From the NCBI GenBank assembly GCA_905221615.1, contig CAJNDT010000323.1:178777-242776 (forward strand): DNA of 64,000 bases. The letters run 5' to 3'. Origin of the DNA: Symbiodinium sp. CCMP2592. Lineage: Eukaryota > Sar > Dinophyceae > Suessiales > Symbiodiniaceae. The position numbers and the translations under genes are program-made. The notes under the pieces are model-generated. The model saw only the letters and a list, made by a program, of their open reading frames with translations, did not search any database and was not told the origin of the DNA. Shown piece after piece: positions 60,511 to 64,000 of this stretch; position 1 is the stretch's first letter, and the number at the start of each line of letters is the position of its first letter.

Positions 60511-61714
60511 TTGTTTCAGTGTACAGGAGTTTCACCACTTAGTCAAGCTAGCTCTCATTGGCTGATGCAGCTCGTGTCCGAGCAAAAAGGGTGGGTACTC
60601 GTCTTAGACGAGATAGGTTCCCGTAGGTGGGAGGACTCAGAAGGATTGGAATTTGAGGATGGTAAACACTTCGAGATATACTATGCTAGAGGTGACGTTT
60701 GCATAGGCACTTGTACTCAGCGCATAGGTGAAGTGTTGTGTGATTGGATTGGTCAAGACCACTGCGTGTACTATTCTCCGATTAGTATAGACACAGTTCA
60801 TGAGTATGAGGACTTCGGGGTACTTGCAGGTTCAAGAACTCCAAGTCGCCTTCCCCGCTGAAACCCAAATCGAAGAGAGTTTTGAGCAAGGAACTTTAGA
60901 TAGGGTTTTGGATGAAAGTGGACAAGAAGAGGAACAATCCCTTCTTTACAAAGACCCTCAACAGGATCAGGATGAGGACCTGTTAGAAACTCTGCCTTTG
61001 GCCGGTTTCCCAAGAGATTGAAGCCGAGAGTAGGCGCGAATGGGCTAAAGTCCCTCCCAGAACGAGGATCGCCATCAGGCGACTTCACAATATGATGTCC
61101 CACAAGCCGAAGGAAGTTTTGTTGCAAGTCTTAAAGGGTTCAGGAGCACCTGAAGAAATGATCAGGGCTGCTAAGACATTCAGATGTCCAACCTGTGCTG
61201 TGTCACAGGAAAGCCGCAAGATACATCCTGTTTCAGCACCTTGTTCCTATATTTTCAATAAGGAAGTCTCTATAGATATCTTTGAAGTTCAAGACTTTTC
61301 GAGACGAAAGTACCAGTTCCTGAATATTGTATGTGTCGGGGCTTGTTACCAGGTCGTTGCCTTAGTCAGAGTTGGCGAAGGACAACCCTCAAGCGCGGAA
61401 TGCTTGAAGAAATTTCAGCGATACTGGGTGCAGTGGGCAGGATGGTCCGAATATGTTTCAATAGATCGGGGTTTGCACAACAGAGGCAGGTTTTGCCACT
61501 GGTTTGTCTCAGCACGGAGTTGTTTTGCGACAGGCAGGACTTGAGCATATCGGCCGGTAAGAGCGTCATGGAGGCATTATCAAACGTGCTTACGGACGTG
61601 TTTGCAAGATGCACAATTTGAATGGCAAACAACAGGTTAAAGCTGCTATGACAGAATATCAGGTAGCAAAGAATGAATTCATCCGTCATGGAGGATTCTC
61701 ACCGTCACAATGAA
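60511..61714 (+). pseudogene. Retroelement integrase remnant with upstream polyprotein piece
   Basis: The frame 60511-60861 (QKGWVLVLDEIGSRRWEDSE) is an unrecognised polyprotein piece. From about 61060 comes a zinc-binding head (LHNMMSHKPKEVLLQVLKG, FRCPTCAVSQESRK) and the integrase core: VSIDIFEVQDF (first Asp), YVSIDRGLHNRGRF (second Asp), then in another frame ERHGGIIKRAYGRV (Glu) preceded by a TAA (61558-61560). NEFIRHGGFSPSQ, the usual segment after the core, ends in a stop at 61712-61714. Frameshift and stop make it non-functional. Copia is likely from the domain order, but RT is absent, so Gypsy cannot be excluded. Confidence 0.65.
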
Positions 61715-61969
61715 TTTTAGTCGACAGCCAAAAGGCATTGCCCACCTACTTGACTGTAGTTTTGCATCGCAGCTTGCGTAGGAGTTTGTATGGTCGTGTA
61801 CAGTCATCATGTTGTGTATCATATACCGTCGACTACCTCTCAAGCCCTCTGAGTAAAAGTGTAGCGCGCACGCTCATGGCTTAACGGTTTTGGTGCATTC
61901 TATAGGTTATCAGCCGTATTCGCTGACTTTGTCTCCGTGGTATTCTTACATTGGTATTCACACTGGTAT
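61715..61969. other. Spacer upstream of the second copia Gag
   Basis: No motif recognised. A leader or terminal repeat of the following element could lie here; no second copy is in the window. Confidence 0.3.
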
Positions 61970-64000
61970 ATGAGCACTTCTCCCTCCCTGATCACCACTG
62001 AGAAGGGAGAAACAACCGAAGTGTCATCAGACGAGATGGACGATGAAACAAGAGATCGACTATTAGACGAGCAACTCGCAACGGCTGGCAGGGGCCCTAT
62101 TGCACCGAGCTCAGGATCCCAAGCGCATGATAGGATCTTCGGTCCAGGGGGTCCTACCCTTACGCCGTTTGTCTCGAACCCGTCGGTCGACATCTCGAAC
62201 GTACAGTACACATTATACAATGTTGTGAACCAAGGTGAGACAGCCGAACAGCAAAGATTGGCAATGGAGCGAACGGAGGCAGATGCTGAAAGAAGACACA
62301 CAAGCATTCTGAACCAACAATCGCAAGATAACCTTATGAGAATGGCTGGCATGGCTGAACAGGCCGAGCGCCTTCATGAGGTGAAGATGGCAGAATGCGA
62401 AGCACAGTTTGCGGAATTTGAGTTCAACGTATCCCGAAGGGAAATGTTTTTGTTGAACGAAGTTGCAACATGCAGGAATGAAATGAACATCATGGAATCA
62501 GTTTTCCAACAACGACATCAGTCGGAAATCGCTAAGCTCAGAACTACTCTGATCGCTGAGAGCGAACGCAACAAAGCGCAACATCTTGATTTTCTTGGAA
62601 TGCGATTCAAACAAGTCCTTGATGAAACCGAAGCGAGTATGGAACAGCGTTTTATGAATGAAATCGCTGAAATGAGTGCACAAAACGATAGACTGCAGGA
62701 CGAACTGGCCGCCGCAGAACGAGCTCTAAAAATGGAAGCTGACGCGGACGAAGCGGGCAAACAACATGCCACGCCGAAGCCAGAACCAAATCCTGCTGTA
62801 CCATTCTCGAATCCATTTGAGATTCCCGAGAGCATGAAGGATATCTTCGGAAGAACGCCGCGAGCTCAGGAACCTACACAAGGTGTCACAAGGGACTTCT
62901 GTACCACCTGGGTTTGAGAGCAGGGAACCACAAAAGGAAAACTCTCCTAAAGCTGCCCAAACGGGCAAGCCGGAAACTGCTGATCCAGAGGGGGTTCCAA
63001 AGGTTGATTTCGGAGCTGAGGCATTGCTTAGGGCAGCGCGTTTGCTAAACCCTAAGACCGAAGAGGAAGAGGGGAAACCAAAGGTGAAAGAAGCCGAAAG
63101 CATCAAGCTTCCTAAATACCCCAATCCAGAGACCTACCGATCATGGCGGATCTCGGTCCGCGAGATTGTGCGGGCTGCGAGCGATCGCCCGGACGAGGCA
63201 TTTCGCTGGGTGCAGGAAGTATACGATAAAGAGGCTACCCTCAAGTCCTTGCACGATACCGGGAAGTTCTTAACACTGGACACGAAATTGTTGGCTGCAC
63301 TTACCAGAGTCGCTAGAGGAGAGATTTCAAGGCAAGTTCTAAACTTCAAAGAAACAGAAGCCACAGGAGGACGCGCCGTCAGGGGAAGACAGGTGTTGTG
63401 GATGTTTCATCAACACTTCAAGACCAATGAGGAAGTCGGAAGCCTCTGTAGCGTAGAGGACCTTCTAAAAGTAAAGCTGGTTGGGGACGATTTAGCCACC
63501 TTCCTTTACAATTTCGAGTCGGTGATTGCTGGAATGAGTCATGTTCCGGATGAGGTTACCTTGAGGGACATCTTGCTGAGGGAAATTCGGAAATCCGACC
63601 ATATCAAGTACGATCTTCAGTTGTACGACAGGGCAAAGGAAGGAAACCCCGTACACACGTACGAATTCCTTGTCAATGCCATTAGGGAGCATCTGACTAG
63701 GGAGCGTATGCGCAAAAATCGTGATCGCATTGCTAAATCGCACGGCGATAGGTACGGAGCCCCAGCAAACGGATCGGAACGACGCCCCTCTTCACGAGGA
63801 GGCCGTGGTAGAAGCATTTCCCGAGGTAGCTCAAAATCCAGGACAAGCAGCAAAGGATCAAGCCAACGAACACCGCCGAGATCTCAGAGTCCCAAAACGC
63901 AACAGATTTGTTACGACTTCCAGAAAGGAAAATGCACAAGAGGTGACAAGTGTTGCGAACGGACTGCGATGCCTTGTCAAGTTCTAAGGTGTCACTATAA
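61970..64000 (+). pseudogene. Second copia Gag, related to the one at 113-2434, frameshifted
   Basis: From ATG 61970 an N-terminal part with long coiled coil (SRREMFLLNEVATCRNEMNI, AEMSAQNDRLQDELAAAERA) runs to about 62884. A one-base shift there moves the protein to the frame reading SVPPGFESREPQKENSPK. The conserved capsid domain follows: KLPKYPNPETYRSWRISVRE, FLTLDTKLLAALTRVARGE, LKVKLVGDDLATFLYNFES. It matches the first element closely. The first CCCH finger starts (CYDFQKGKCTRGDKC) but the sequence then departs from the family (CERTAMP), with no third-position His. The frame is still open at the window end. Confidence 0.78.
62954..62967 (+). repeat. Micro-hairpin 11, AAAC loop, in the second Gag copy
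   Basis: TGCCC-AAAC-GGGCA, preceded by AGC and followed by AGCC. Same stem as hairpin 5 at 2440, different loop, different place in the gene. Confidence 0.6.

Noticed and set aside
1-64000. tRNA, rRNA, CRISPR arrays, bacterial operons or origins
   Set aside because: No supporting sequence seen; gene structure and elements are eukaryotic.
1-64000. Dinoflagellate spliced-leader relics
   Set aside because: I looked for the end of the leader (TTTTGGCTCAAG) and found no convincing copy by eye.

Overview
This is eukaryotic nuclear DNA, most probably from a dinoflagellate and perhaps a member of the Symbiodiniaceae. I infer this from protein families I recognise from memory, from intron-rich genes whose reading frames seem to need GC or GA splice donors, from several genes facing one way, and from a heavy load of degenerate retroelements. 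I see no operons, tRNA, rRNA, CRISPR array or bacterial replication origin.

Layout. 1-8513: a Ty1/copia-type polyprotein (Gag with two CCCH fingers, protease, integrase, reverse transcriptase (RT), RNase H) with a long extra C-terminus. About 8500-18730: a decayed tyrosine-recombinase (DIRS-like) retroelement with recombinase, Gag, methyltransferase-like, RT and RNase H remnants. It is followed by a second, 5'-truncated RT/RNase H copy, and each copy ends in the same A-B-A direct repeat. 19790-20575: exons of a FkbM-like family. 20580-25800: non-coding sequence with microsatellites and several inverted-repeat structures. 26163-27792: a Gag-protease fragment. 28015-29640: the 5' part of a DIRS-like element with a methyltransferase-like domain. 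29669-33960: a LINE with endonuclease, RT and zinc-finger tail.

36146-50591: four multi-exon genes, all on the minus strand. One is transposase-like, one is a K/E-rich dinoflagellate family, one has a methyltransferase-like fold and one carries an acidic repeat protein. 51726-56123: a 5'-truncated copia RT/RNase H, a Gag remnant with a CCHC knuckle and an unassigned reading frame. 56712-60116: a DIRS-like polyprotein with a 2OG-Fe(II)-oxygenase-like domain before RT/RNase H. 60511-61714: an integrase remnant. 61970-64000: a second copia Gag related to the first.

Three observations stand out. First, tiny hairpins with a constant GCAA loop and co-varying stems are scattered through the copia element. 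Second, two unrelated retroelement classes here carry a 2OG-Fe(II)-dioxygenase-like domain. Third, in DIRS-like copies the place taken by that domain is elsewhere taken by a cytosine-methyltransferase-like domain. Most elements carry frameshifts or lost catalytic residues, so they are relics. All exon limits and domain calls were made by eye, without database searches.
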